The position numbers and the translations under genes are program-made. Below are positions 23,195 to 35,642 of a stretch of DNA of 64,000 bases, one piece after another; the stretch's first letter is position 1, and each line of letters opens with the position of its first letter. The notes under the pieces were generated by a model, which worked only from the letters and a program-made list of their open reading frames with translations, did not search any database and was not told the origin of the DNA. The DNA comes from Sanderia malayensis (Eukaryota; Cnidaria; Scyphozoa; Semaeostomeae; Pelagiidae). The stretch lies in the NCBI GenBank assembly GCA_013076295.1, contig RQOL01000746.1:44422-108421 (forward strand), written 5' to 3'.

Positions 23195-23550
23195 TGATAG
23201 ATGCACAAGCATTCTTGGTCTGTGTTCACAAGGGATGACCGTCTAAAGTTGAGCAAAGATGGGGCATTGAATATGTTGATAGTTGATAGATAGATGCACA
23301 AGCATTCTTGGTCTGTGTTCACAAGGGATGAATAAACGTCTAAAGTTGAGCAAAGATGGAGCATTGAATATGTTGATAGTTGATAGATGCACACGCATGC
23401 TTGTTATATTTTCAGAAGGTGTGGGTGTCTAAGGCTGGGCATAGATGGAGCAATGAATATAGCACACATAAGGCTATAATTCAAGCAGTTGTAGGTTGAT
23501 AGACTCACAACTATTCTTGCTCTGTTTTTACAAGGAATGAATGTCTACAG
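23195..23550. repeat. Tandem repeats of about 93-110 bp in the LRRC71-like intron
   Basis: GTTGATAGATGCACAAGCAT-type units begin near 23195, 23290 and 23380, with a more diverged copy near 23490. Each carries CTGTGTTCACAAGGGATGA and GTTGAGCAAAGATGG words. A similar word appears near 24000-24040. Confidence 0.75.
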
Positions 23551-24182
23551 TTGAGCATAGACAAATCATAGCTAAACATGCCACATTTAACCAATTGAAT
23601 GCAGGGACACTCTTTCGAGTATCAAAGCTTTAAATAGGGGGATAATTGAAGTTTGATGCTTTTTAAACCCTTGTTTGTGAGTTATAACAAAAAACCCTTG
23701 TTTGTGAGTTATAACAAGAACTTCTTCTGATAGTTAAATAAGAGTGTCAGACTCAAGATCTGAAGTTGCTTTGCAGGAGAACAACCAACAATTCTGCAGT
23801 AAGGTAACTATTTTGATTAAGCATGGCACCCACAAATAGATTGTGTAGTAACCATTCGGGGGCAATGCTCTCCATAGAAATTCGATCTCAAATGCGGACC
23901 TCATTTGGGGTAGTGGGGCCATTCAATGGGGTAAATACGGTATGTTTGTTTACTCTATCGCTTACAAGACATGGGTTTCAAAAGCAAAGCATATCTCTTA
24001 CAAAGCATGGGTTTCAAAGATCGAGAATAAATGGAGCATTAAACAGCACAAACAAGGCGATAATCTGAGCAGTTGAAAGTTTGCAAAATAGTCAGTAACC
24101 CTTGACATCACAACGCCTCTCTTGAGATATCATAAAAATGAGAAACAATTTCAGGAGACAGAACGTGAAAACATTTGCTTAC

Positions 24183-24210
24183 TCTCTTTGGAATCCTTTC
24201 CTTTGCTCAT
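24183..24210 (-). CDS. LRRC71-like gene, probable first coding exon
   Basis: ATG at 24208-24210 (minus) begins MSKGKDSKE and reaches a GTAAGC donor in phase 1. Joining to the exon ending at 23102 keeps the frame (NRNRSHQ...). The initiation context is plausible, but the exon is only 28 nt. Confidence 0.4.
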
Positions 24211-24214
24211 ACTT

Positions 24215-26220
24215 GTTTCCGGGGGTTGCAGCGAAGAAGAGGAATATCTGTTGACGTATAATTCTATTAACAGGCACATGACTACGCGGACATCTCTGTT
24301 AAAGAACACCTTTGTACAGTGGACCAGACCATGCTATACAACAGACACTTCTATACATCGGACTCAGTGTTTGGGGGAATGAGGGTCGCATTCTGTTCAC
24401 GGGGAACAACGTGTGCAGTGCAGAAACATGGCATTTTAAAAAGGTGTTCCAGGGACTTTTGTCCCCTATTGTAGGCAAACAACGGTTAAAAACCTATCGC
24501 ACGAGAAAGCAAAGTTTCGAAGCGAAAATTTTTACGGTTTTGCGAATCTTTACAGCTGTTTTAAAAACATTGTAAATCTTTGTGAATGTAAGCGAAAGAA
24601 TATTTAAATGTTAAGAACATTTTAAAGAAATTTTTTTACAAAATTCAAGAAAAAAGGAGATGGGGACATTATTGAAAAATCGACTTTTGCAATTTCAACC
24701 TAAAACATTCAAAATGAGACAAAGTGCCAAATATCTTAATTACTCCTAACAAAAATCGATAATAAGAGCAAAAAGACAACATACCACCAGAGGAAAGAAG
24801 GGCAGATATTTCTTTATCAGAAAATTATTTCTTTGGTGATCTTCGATGTTGCTGATGTGAGCTGCCCGCGGATATTCGCTCGGTCGCCATTTTAAAATAA
24901 AAACTTTGCAAACTTATGTAGAACAAGTGAAAACGATATCAATTCAGCGATGAGCTGCAAACGTGGAAAGCAACCTGACTTCGGTGATTCAGAATTAAGA
25001 ATATCACAACGGCCTAGGCTTTGAAAAACACTTGAGTGCTCCGATTAATTAATCAATATATTCTGTTATTACTTTTCATGTAAAGACTACCGCAAATTAA
25101 AACAAAAGATCCGCACAAATCCTTTTACCTCCCAATGAGAATAATTCAAACAGTGGATTATCAAAAGAAGTTAATTTTGAAAAGATGGCATCTTTTGATG
25201 AAAGAAAACTCAAATGGGTAATTTTCTCTCGAGGAGTTGCATCGCGTGATTACAAACATGTTTCTTTTATTTCGAGATTAATCCGAAGTTTTCAATCTAA
25301 CCCCAGAGGTATTTGGCGATAATTGGGTTAAAATTGCTTGAAAACAAATTAGAGGTAACTTTCTAAGCCACTAAGGCATTAAAATCTAACCAGAGGTTAC
25401 AGAAGAGAGAAATTTGAGATGAGAAAGAAAATAAATAAATATTTAATAATGACTTGAAAATTTGTTAAATTCCCAAGACTTCTCCTGGTGAATAAACAAT
25501 TTATAAAACACCCGCAAAGACCCATGGGCAGGTAAACCTTCCCTGGCAGCATTGCGACGTAACTCACACTGCAAATGAAAAAGAACATACCAGAAATTTG
25601 TGCTGCATCATTTTGATCAGCATAAAAATTCATTTTCACTCCAAAATATACAACTTAATTCAACCTGCATGTTAACAGTCTAACGCGAACTGACCAGTGT
25701 TGGTAAACACGTCTTGGAAAGAATTTAAAACCGAGTTTTCGACAAAAAAGGTTTAAAAACAGTAAAGGAAATGAAATTTCGAATATCTCAAAATTTAACA
25801 ATGGCCTTGCAGGGTGTAGAGTTGGGTGATAACTCAGATGAATACAACAGTGAAATGAAATAGAACAAAATTATTGAAAGCATTCGAATTGCGCCCGTCT
25901 TTAGGGATAGAATTGGGAAAGGTAAATGTGGTTAATAAAATTGTGAAATGATTGCTAAAGTCCTTTGAAATTTGTGTCTGTAGTGAAAAACAGTAGCAAA
26001 GCACTTTCTAATGGTTGAATAAACAATAAAAAACATATTTGGGGAAATATTGTAAGAACGTAACATCAGTAAGTAACATCATCAAGAATAAGTTTAAATT
26101 GCATATTGCGTATCTGGTAAGTTAATATCCCCCGCCATAGTGGAAAAAACGGTTATATTTCATTTATACAGTTTCGTTAAATATATAGGGTGCATTTTGA
26201 AATTTGCTCCTTAAAATGCA
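24215..26220. other. No gene recognised
   Basis: Only short frames without domain signal. AT-rich, with isolated splice-like words but no consistent exon chain. Confidence 0.4.
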
Positions 26221-26223
26221 CTC

Positions 26224-26320
26224 TTTATAGGGTCTAAATTGTTTCATTTATAGGGTCCAAATTGTTTCATTTATAGAGTCTAAATTGCTTCATTTATAGG
26301 GTCTAAATTGTTCACATATA
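26224..26320. repeat. Short tandem repeat of about 24 bp, four units
   Basis: TATAGGGTCTAAATTGTTTCAT recurs four times with single-base changes. Confidence 0.85.
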
Positions 26321-26697
26321 TGAAGTGGGTGCGCAAGGTGAGTGCGCAGTAGCAAAGCATGTGATACTTCCCGCCAGAAACCTGTCTATGTAAATTTTAA
26401 AAAAATTGTTGAAAAGGGGAGAAAATTCCTTGGTAGACTTGTGAGGTTACAAAAAAACTATCAACCCGCAAACCCCTCACAGCCCCTTGAAACAATCTTG
26501 TTCCCTCAGAAAGACCCCTTTGATCATCGAGTAAAAATAATCTTGGATGAACAATGCGTGCAAATTGAATCAAACCTCTTACGGAACCTTGTAGCTACAT
26601 CGTGGCCAGGTCATAGCAAATAAACAGCGGATAAAAGTCACGCTTTATACAGATTGCATGCATAGCTATAAATACGTGTAGGCCTTGGGATTTCACA

Positions 26698-27072
26698 TCT
26701 ATATATATAAAACAGAACTGTTTGTATGTATGTTTGTGACTATGTCCGCTTATAGCTCAAGAACCACGCCACAGATCGCAAAATGAAAGGTATCTATGTA
26801 ACCGGAATTTATCTGGGAGTGTTCTCAGCTAAAAATGTTTTACAAAACGTTTAGAATTAAAAGAGTAAAACCAGAAAAGTAACGGGTAGTTGAAATAAAA
26901 TGTGACGGAATTTTCGATTTCTCAGATCTATTGTGACGTCAAATAAATCACCAGTCTGTATCTGTGTGGTTGTGGGATACATATTTCTTGATTCAATTCG
27001 AAGTACACAGTTCAATAAAGTTAATTAAAATCTGATATTCATTCAACCGGCATCGACGGGTACCAGGGCTAG
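26698..27072 (+). mobile_element. Non-autonomous Helitron, copy 1
   Basis: It starts TCTATATATATAAAACAG and ends CATCGACGGGTACCAGGGCTAG, with CTAG as terminus and a short CG-rich hairpin region 10-12 nt upstream. There are no terminal inverted repeats and no target duplication, as expected for Helitrons inserted between A and T. It has no Rep/helicase gene. Confidence 0.8.
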
Positions 27073-27664
27073 TCTATATATATAAAACAGAACTGTTTGT
27101 ATGTATGTATGTATGTATGTATGTATGTTTGCGGCTATGTCCGCTTATAACTCAAGAACCACTCCAAAGATCGCAAAATGAAAGGTATCTATGTAACCGG
27201 AATTTATTTAGGAGTGTCCTCAGCGAAAAATGTTTTACAAAACGTTTAGAATTAAAAGAGTAAAACCAGAAAAGTAACGGGTATAGTTGAAATAAAATGT
27301 GACGGAATTTTCGATTTCTCAGATCTATTGTGACGTCAAATAAATCACCAGTCTGTATCTATGTGGTTGTGGGATACATGTTTCTTGATTCAATTCGAAG
27401 TTAATAAAAAAAGTTAATTAAAATATGATATTCATTTAAAGTACACAGTTCATTCATATAGCGCGAAGAGGCGCGAAGCGCTGATGAAATGGACGATACC
27501 AAATCGCGAAGCGCAGAGCGCTGAGGAAGTGGATACCGAAACAGAATAAAAAATGTACGATCGGCTAGCATGTACGTGAACTAATTTTTTCCTGACAAAG
27601 TATCTACTTAAATAAAGGCCATTCGCCGAAATTTCAACCCGGCATCGACGGGTACCAGGTCTAG
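27073..27664 (+). mobile_element. Non-autonomous Helitron, copy 2, directly abutting copy 1
   Basis: It starts immediately after CTAG of copy 1 with the same TCTATATATATAAAACAG. It has an expanded TGTA repeat and extra internal sequence (GCGCGAAGCGCTGA), and ends CCCGGCATCGACGGG, then CTAG at 27661-27664, followed by T. CCCG and CGGG form the terminal hairpin. Confidence 0.8.
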
Positions 27665-27831
27665 TTAAACAATATTTCTGGTCAATACAGCCTAAGTGCT
27701 TTGTTTTTTATAAGAGGCTCCAGTTTCAGCCTGACGTTTCTTATTTTTCTGTATCATTTCAGCCCAAGGTGTTACTTATTCTGTTTCTTATTTTTGTACA
27801 CAGATGGCAGCATAGATTACATAAAAAATTG

Positions 27832-27898
27832 ATTTATGTGACGTTGAGCCAATTTCAATGCATTCATTGCATTGAAATTGGTTCAACGTCACATAAAT
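27832..27898. repeat. Near-perfect long hairpin: 31-bp arms, 5-nt loop
   Basis: Left arm 27832-27862 and right arm 27868-27898 pair with a single mismatch around loop TTCAT. The left arm includes ATTTATGTGACGTTGAGCC and the right arm its reverse. Confidence 0.85.
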
Positions 27899-28430
27899 TG
27901 GTCTCCTTGTTTGCAAGATGTTACTGCAATTGATGGGGATCATTGAAGGAGATACTTCTTGATCCTTATTGAATACACCTCTTCTTTGTTCCATGTTTTC
28001 CTTCTTAATCATTGTTGGTACTTTCTTCTTCCTGTGGATGTCATTAGCATTTTCAATTAACCTTCCTTGTTACAAATTGTTATTTCATTTGATGGGGATC
28101 ATTTAAAGAGATATTTTTTTGAAAGTTACCCAATTTATGTTCCTCCTCTTTCAATTAATTAATTAATTGCAATAACATGATGCAAAGAATGAAATGTTAA
28201 TTGGACTTACGAGAGAAGAAAAGAAGAAAATGGAGTTGGTACGTAAAAGACCTACATCACTCGGTCACACGTGACCAGGAAACGCTCAACAATGGGCCAT
28301 TGTCCCCGGAACAATTGACGTTCCACCAAACAATGGCAACCTTCGACCAAACAATGGGATCAAAGGAGCGGGGCTTGATATCATAAAGGCTTTTTTTCTG
28401 GGGGTCAATAAGGGTGCAAATTGGTATCAA

Positions 28431-28465
28431 AATGATCGCTGCATTGTGCCGATGCAGCGATCATT
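28431..28465. repeat. Perfect hairpin: 13-bp stem, 9-nt loop
   Basis: AATGATCGCTGCA, loop TTGTGCCGA, then TGCAGCGATCATT. Confidence 0.85.
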
Positions 28466-29099
28466 TACATACATTGCGATGCAATGAAAGACAACCTGGA
28501 AAAACGACATTCACAAAGATTTAGTTCATGATTCGTAATATACTTAAACTCGTCAGAAAACACTGAAAATAGGTTCCTAGTGATACTCAGATCTTTTTCT
28601 CTCCATCTCCATAAAAAAATCGATATCTCATTTCAGGCTGCATAAGCCCTTTAATTTAATACTACTTTCATCACTTTCTGGATAATACAGTGAAATAAAA
28701 GCCATCTGTCGCGAGTCACCTCAAGGTTCCTTTGATCATTTTTTTCATCGTTACGCGTATAAAATAAATGTTGGAAATTCTCAATATTCAAAGATTCAAA
28801 ACAAGCAAATCCAAGATAGAGTGTTCTGTTTGTGTACGCTGTTGAGTATTGACAGTTCGATGACGTGCTGCTGATAATCAACATACCCTGAAATGTTGTC
28901 CTCCAAGCGATAATTGGATCACGTTTGTAGAACATGAAAAACGACTTCTAATTAGTGTGGGAATATTGGGTTTGACAAAGATAATCCAGATGGCAGTGCG
29001 CCCTGGTCCATTGATCATAACAAGAACAAACGTTTTATAGAAAACTAGACGACAGTTAAACAATTAAGACGACTTTTTCTGAATAAATCTCGCTACTTT

Positions 29100-30790
29100 T
29101 CATAATGTTGATATGAATTCCTGTGCAACATTAGCAAAGTAATCATTCTCTGCTACGAACCTCACAATGCGGACTGAAATATGTCCCTGCTCACTGCCCA
29201 GCTTACTTAGTTGACTTCGGACTGCCTCTGTTATTATTTTCAATCTGAGATGCACATCCCCATTCTTATTTGGTCCTGGATTCACCGCAAATGCAATTGA
29301 TCAGAGTTTCTTCTCAACCACAATCTTCGTACATTTTTGTACAACGGCCTCCAAACTGTTAATACAACTGCGTCGTTGTTCGTAATCATAGACGGGTTCT
29401 AAAAAAGAATTAGGTTTTATAATGCAGGTTTGATGATTGCAATATTAAAGCTATTTACCAGTTCTAAATATTCGGAATGGCATAGCATAGCTACATGTAC
29501 TTACCAATTACAAAGATAGTGCTCCAACTATGTTTTTCGTCACTGTTTTCCAGATGGAGGACTGTTCCTTGATCAACTCGACCAGCATTATCTGTTAAAA
29601 GGTGTTTCCGTAGCATTTCATGCGGCATCATATCTAAAAACTACGAGAAAAGTCGTTCTTTTTATAGACTGATCTCACTCTGATCAACTTCTTTTGTCTT
29701 TGCGACGTGAATTTCTAATCTTACCTGAGATTCTTCAGCTTCAAGGAATTGATTAAGACCGACCACAATGGCTCCCACTTCTTTGTCTGTTAACTTCCCT
29801 GCTATTACTGGAAATGGAGCAAATACCTTGAATATATTTTATCGGGCAAACAAAAAGTATCAGAAAATATCATAAAATCAAAAAATATCGTTTTTTTCAA
29901 GTTTGCAATAGGGATCCGTAAAAAGATATTGTTTGATTTATTCATTCTTTCTTACCTTGGTACAATGTATCTTCATCAGTAATCTTTTTTCTTGCTATAG
30001 TAGACTCCTATAAAGGAAAAAGATTAATTAGTCTTTTATGAAAAGGGAAAAGTCGTGTTGCAATAAAAGATCGAGATTATTAACACTCTTAGCTACCTGT
30101 TCTTTCAAGTGTACCTGGTACAATAATTGGCCTCCAGGCCCCATAGTTATCTCTTGAGTCAATTCATTTCGGCGCAGATTATATCTCTTTGCTAAATATT
30201 CAGTTATCAGCTCCGGGACAATTACTCGGTCTAGCAATGCCATGCCAAGGCCACAGGTTGTGGCCATCATGTTGCGATCTGTCAGCCACTTTTTCTCCAA
30301 TTTTCTTGCCGTATTGAAAAGAAGGTTTGAAATGCCCATTTGCTGAATCGACTCCGTTATGCTGAGAAGCTCTTTTTCGGACAATGCACGAAAAAGCCCT
30401 CTTGGTAAGAGAATGAGCGCCTTTATTTTATCGGATCTTCGAGCTTGAATTGCTTGATCATCTATTTTCAAAAAGCTTTCAATTTTGGCCAGTTCCTCTG
30501 CACATTTATTAAACAGATCCATGTCTACCTCAAGTGGTCTTCGTATTGCTGTTACGAATATTTCATCGCCTTCATCGGTGGAATCTGAATCATAATTCGG
30601 CACAGTCTCTTTCTGCATCAACTGCCCAAGTTGTTCCCAAATGGGGCATTTTTCAATTAGAGCAGCTGCTGGCTTTCCCATGCGCATTTGTAAATAACCT
30701 AAAGGGAGACGTGTCTGTATTTCCAACTCCACGAGCTTGTTCTTTATAAATCGGTACTCTTTTCTTGCAAAATTTGAGGCCCTTTTGACT
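29100..30790 (-). CDS. Spliced gene of unknown function (five exons, minus strand)
   Basis: Exons read on the minus strand are about 30790-30097, 30007-29956, 29807-29725, 29640-29505, and 29398 to a stop at 29301. All have GT-AG borders and matching phases. The first exon encodes a long helical region (MGISNLLFNTARKLEKKW, LRRNELTQEITMGPGGQLLY). Later exons encode KLTDKEVGAIVVGLNQFLEA, FLDMMPHEMLRKHLL and SWSTIFVIEPVYDYEQRRSC. After the TGA at 29301 the same frame stays open to 29100 (NPGPNKNGDVHLRL, RFVAENDYFANV), so the TGA may be a nonsense mutation in a longer gene. No family was recognised. A Ulp1/SENP-like segment lies directly upstream in another frame. Confidence 0.55.
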
Positions 30791-31120
30791 TTTTAGTTCG
30801 TCTTTACAAACTACTCCACATTTTTTGGCGTTTATGAAATGATATGCATTCAAGCATGTGAAAATACCGCAGCTGTCGTCATCATCTTGTCTCTCGATTT
30901 CGTCAGTGCATACCATTGCATATCTTCTTGAAAAATTACTGAGATTAATTTTCGGATAAAAGGACCACATGAGAGAGAGACAAACCATGAAGGTAGCTAT
31001 TTCGTACATCGGCATTGACTCCAGGCGGCACCGAATCGGCATATACCCCTGGCATATGTCCTCGAAAGCAACCACTTGTATATGTCTGTGCCCAAAACCA
31101 CCTGGTAATAATAATATCAA
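30775..31120 (-). pseudogene. Ulp1/SENP-like cysteine-protease fragment, frameshifted to the downstream exon
   Basis: The minus frame includes GFGHRHIQVVAF (candidate catalytic His), MYEIATFMVCLSLMWSFYP, then RQDDDDSCGIFTCLNAYHFI, which fits the Gln...Asp-Ser-Cys-Gly active-site block of C48 de-SUMOylating peptidases. Basic residues follow, and the frame then shifts relative to the exon at 30790-30097 (KRASNFARKEYRFIKNKL), suggesting one gene broken by an indel. C48 domains occur both as host SENP genes and as accessory domains of eukaryotic transposons. The partner transposase-like gene is 200 bp upstream on the same strand. Confidence 0.45.
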
Positions 31121-31330
31121 TATAACAATATTCCTTCGTGTTTGCTTGGCCAGCTCAAAATAGGTGCTATAAATTAAGATCCGTCTAACAAAAAGTAATA
31201 GAAACTATTATTTACAATATATATATATATATATGCATATATATACCTGTACGAGTGAATTTAACCAACAGTTGTTGAAGGTATTTCGAATGCCAATGCT
31301 GTTATCTACGTACTGTACCAGAACATGTGG

Positions 31331-33893
31331 TTATGCACAATTCTGAGCGCATGTCTCAACAATTAATCTTTGAGGTTCTGCTTTCTCCTGCAATTCATCT
31401 ATAACGGCTCTTTTTGTGAACCAGGAATGAAATAGTTTGTTCATACCGAAACGAAAGTGCTTCTCGGTGCAATAGTAGCAATGGTAGTAGGCCATGTCGT
31501 CAGCAAATTCTTCATCCAAACCGACACATTCTACATGGTACCACTTTTCGCACGAGTCACACTCCACCCAAAAGGCTTCCTTTTCTACGCCACAAAAACA
31601 ATCGTTTCCTTTTGCATTCTCGTAAAGTGACTTCTCGGCATCTGGCAGTGACTCCCGAAGAGAGAGTAACTTTGGAGTGCAATCCGCGAAGGACACATTA
31701 GACTTCCTGATAACATCTGGCCAATTTGATTTCTTGAAATTCTTGAAGGCGTTAGAACTCCTTCGTTTGTATGAAATCTTCTTATGTGCGCCAGATTCGT
31801 TTTGGTGTTCTGTTTGTCTGCTTTGCATTTTTAGTGATGGAGATGTGCTGTTATCAGACAGAACTGCGTCAACCACAACATTGCTGTTCATGGAAACTGG
31901 ATCGAAATGCAGTGCTGTCCGTGGAGGCTTCTGATATTTCCCTCATGAAAGCTCTCTGCATGTTTGATTTTTTGCATGACATTTTCCTGGCCGACGCTGT
32001 TACACCAGCTACAAACGAGCGTTTTGCACCACGTCTGCTTTCCCAGTGACGAGTGACAAAGTTATCTAGCGATGGCTTCATTTTACTATGCTTCAGCAAC
32101 CCAAAATATCTTTCTACCTGTTGCACCTGTTCTACCTGTGACCTGTTGCATAAATAATAAACATGTTAGTCTCAAAAGTAAGAAATGTTTGTACAAACAA
32201 ATTTTTTTTACTGAAATCACTGTTAAAAATTCTCACCTGTGGTCGAGGTGTCTCTACAGATTTTGAAATGGGAATAATCATTGTTAAATCGTTAGAAATC
32301 TCCAGATAAAATCTTGCTCCACAATGCAATAGATGGTAGAAGGTAATCTTCACAATAATCCATGAATCTCGGATTATAGTATTTGTTGCACAACATGACC
32401 TTTGTAGTACTTGGTGTACTCTCAAGTTTGCACTGTAGACTTCCTAATCTGTTGTTCCAGTGGTTCTTTAGGGCCGTCTACTTTGCCTGCAGCAAATCTT
32501 TCTCTTCAGATGTTAGCCCTTCTGCAGCTGTGCAGACTGATGCCACTGCATTGCCAGGGGTATTGAGTTTTCAGTTGCTTTGTAGACCAGTCTCTCTCGG
32601 TAACGTAGTTCTTGAAAAAGCCGGCGTATGGAGTCCGCCGTGTGCTCGTTGGCAATAATTTCAGCAACGGACGCCCAGCACCATTTATCTTCTCATGTAG
32701 TCCACCAGTCGCATCTACGTAAAACATCGTACACTTGGCAACTTTGTGGTACAGTCGTACCATGTCCTCTTTAACCATTACCAGCCTTACAGCCTCCTCT
32801 GTAAATGACAAATCTTGAATGTATCCAAAATAAGTCCTTTGTTTTAGCCGACCGACGATGGACTCTGCTCTCACTTTGTCCTTTTTACCCAACTCAGTAC
32901 GTAACGCGTACAATCGTTTGTCCATTCCCGCGATAGAGCGTTGTTCGTGTCTCGCTCTGGACGATATTAACCGAATAGCATTGCCGAAATTTCCCACACC
33001 TGTTCTGTTCCCACTGGTAAATTGATCGGTGTCAAGTGTAGCCAATCTTTCTGAATAAACTTTTCCCGGTTTCAGCATCGGATCTTTGCAGAAGTTACTG
33101 GCCAAAGCATCCCTCTCATTGCCGGTGATGCGCCTGCTGCTGGAAACTTTCACATCACGCTTGGGATTTTCCAGGTACGTTACATTGCATGTGTTGTTTT
33201 CGGAATTTTGAATTTGTGGTATTATCTTCACACCACAGCCAGCAAGTGTACAAGAAGCCGAGCCCTGCCAAAAGGGATAAAATTTCTTCCTCAAATGACC
33301 GGCTTGTATGTAGTTTCTTTTGAAAGCCCAGCAGCATTCATTATTGTGTTGCGACAGCATCTTTGCAAACACGCTGCACCAACCTTTTCCAAAGCGCTTC
33401 CCTGACTTCGTGGAATTAATTGGAATGGATCTCCAGCTGCACGGAATGGGTAATTTAATGATTTGGTTCATGGAATTGCGTTGTTTTTTCTTCATCGGGG
33501 TGGTAATGCTGGCCATCATACGCAAAGGATTGGGCGAGTGACTTCGTTTCTCTGCATTATGGGTATCACCATCAACACCTTCAATTTCGGCTGCAGGCGT
33601 GTTTTCCTCCAATTCGGGTACTTGCCTCGTCTTCGCTTGTACTGTAGCCATTTCGGGTTTTACTGTTGAAGTAGAATGCGTTATTGTTTCAGCCACTATT
33701 GTTTCTAGCAATTCTTCTTTAGTCAACCCCAATGTGAAGGATGCTTTCTCGGCCACTTTATGTATCACGTTGCAGGCTCTTTTTACGACACCCTTAGAGG
33801 TATTAGACAAACTGTCGCTGTTCTCTGGATCTGCTTCCACCAAGTCAGCATATAGGACATGTTGATCTCGAAGAACGTTTTGTGAAATACTCT
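31331..33893 (-). pseudogene. DDE-type transposase-like gene with C-terminal PHD finger, decayed
   Basis: The minus-strand exon ending at 33893 (AG acceptor) gives about 460 residues. It has a basic linker, a Cys-rich segment (GKGWCSVFAKMLSQHNNECC, CTLAGCGV), and TMFYVDATGGLHEKINGAGR, whose Asp is the likely first catalytic residue. A frame shift near 32660 leads to ANEHTADSIRRLF and MQWHQSAQLQKG. Further on come NKYYNPRFMDYCEDYLLPSI with LWS (32420-32310) and QVERYFGLLKH (32115), whose Glu fits the last acidic residue. A PHD finger follows (CFCG...CDSCEKWYHVEC...CYYC, 31595-31465), with a stop at 31331. Terminal repeats were not found. This looks like an old orphan transposase family; the superfamily is uncertain. 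Confidence 0.6.
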
Positions 33894-33899
33894 CTGAAA

Positions 33900-35640
33900 A
33901 AATAGGCATGTGAAAATTAGAACAATACGAGCTGCATACTTTAGCATACCATACTTTTCAATTGTGTTTTACACGGTTACCGGCAAAAACCCCCAGCACA
34001 AAAATAGCATTGTTGACATGAATCGTGTGGAGATAATCATGTAATGCCATATACAGGTTTCATTGCATGATGGGCATTCTGCCACGTCGCAGCAGGTTCC
34101 GCATTTCATATCTCCATTAATTTCCACCCTGTTTTGTCAAGGTTTGCTGTTGCACTCAGATGGAAGGTCGAAGCACAAGATAATGATTCGATTAAATTGA
34201 AAAATGCATTAAAACATATATACACAATAAACGCCGACAATGACAACGACCAAATCTTCAACGCATCGAACATTGGATCGTTGTCGTTGTCGGAACACAG
34301 TCGTGCTCCCCGTCGATAAAAAGCTATTTTTCAACCCTGAAATTGAGATGGAGCATAGGAATAACATGGAATATAGATAAATATGCAATATTAACCTAAA
34401 TAGGATATATCTTCAAAGAGATACTTTGAAACAGTTTCAGGAAACACACAGCAAAAATTATTAGCCCTATATTTTCGGGTTGGCTATGTTTTTATCCCTA
34501 TACAGCGACCTGACACTAAATTATCCCTATTTTCACATATTATTATTATCACACTTCGATGAGGAAATAGATTATCCCGATATATATCCCTCAACAAGCA
34601 TGCCTCTAAATTATCCCTAAAGTTTAGTGACAACAACAATTCTCTTGCCATTCCCACTGTATACTATTCTGGTCCGATGATCATGGACATGTATCTTAAA
34701 TATATCTCACTAGCCACTATCCTGCCACTAAGTAGATTCGAAACTGTATGCGAAATTTAGGCCTCAAAGTTGTTCTTAGTTTTGTGTATATCAACATTGT
34801 TTACAATTTCTGATGATGAGGTTAATGCAGAATTTTGATGGTGCTTATAAACTTCAACATCAACACGATGTGAACACAACAGATTGATTGCGCAGAAACA
34901 AATTCCGATGTCACAAGATTTATGAAGCGTGCGGTACAAAATTCGGAGATAAGTGTTGATTTATCCCCGCACGATTCCTGATCTCATTTAGTCACAGAAT
35001 TGCAGACGAGAGTTTCTGCCACGTGAATTCCGTACAATACAATTCAAGCAAAATGTTGGACGACAAACACGGCATCATTCATGGATATAAAAAACTAAAC
35101 TTTTTCATATTTTTTTATAAATAGTAATACTCCAATAAAAACAGAGCATATGATGATCATGAATTGGTGGATAAATACCTGATCAGTTTCTTGTCAATTT
35201 TTCTTCCATGAAGGAGAACTCTTGGGGCACCAAAAGCTGGTATTAAACGTAAGGAAAACAGTGACTCTCTGTCGTGGATAGTATCCTGAGGACTGTGATC
35301 TCAATAAAATCGAAATGCAAGTATAATTTCATCCCATTCATGATGGACGATAGAACAAACCGGTAAAAAGAATTTTTCTTTGTTTTATCATTTTATTCTT
35401 TGAATTTTTCTTTGTCTTGTTATATTATTTTTAGCAGGCGTTTTTAGTTTTGAATTGGTATGCTTCTCACTGTAAATGCTTTTAACTACACTCATCCAAA
35501 CTTCGATGAAAATGTCGATAAAATCTGTGCTACATGAAATAAGGACTATTCTGTTAGCCATTGTAATAGCTATGCGTTTTTGGCATTGATGATAATAATA
35601 GCAGTGTGTTGTCATAACCGTACTTTCTACCGCGCTAAAA
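33900..35640. other. No gene recognised
   Basis: AT-rich, with repeated TTATCCCTA words at 34490-34620. The upstream exon implied by the phase-1 acceptor at 33893 was not identified. Confidence 0.4.
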
Positions 35641-35642
35641 AT

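Noticed and set aside
26342..26623. A 93-codon frame next to the 24-bp repeats
   Set aside because: No recognisable domain, and it crosses repeat-derived sequence.
26698..27664. Repeats considered as a CRISPR-like or LTR structure
   Set aside because: TC...CTAG ends, a terminal hairpin, no target duplication and eukaryotic context fit Helitrons.
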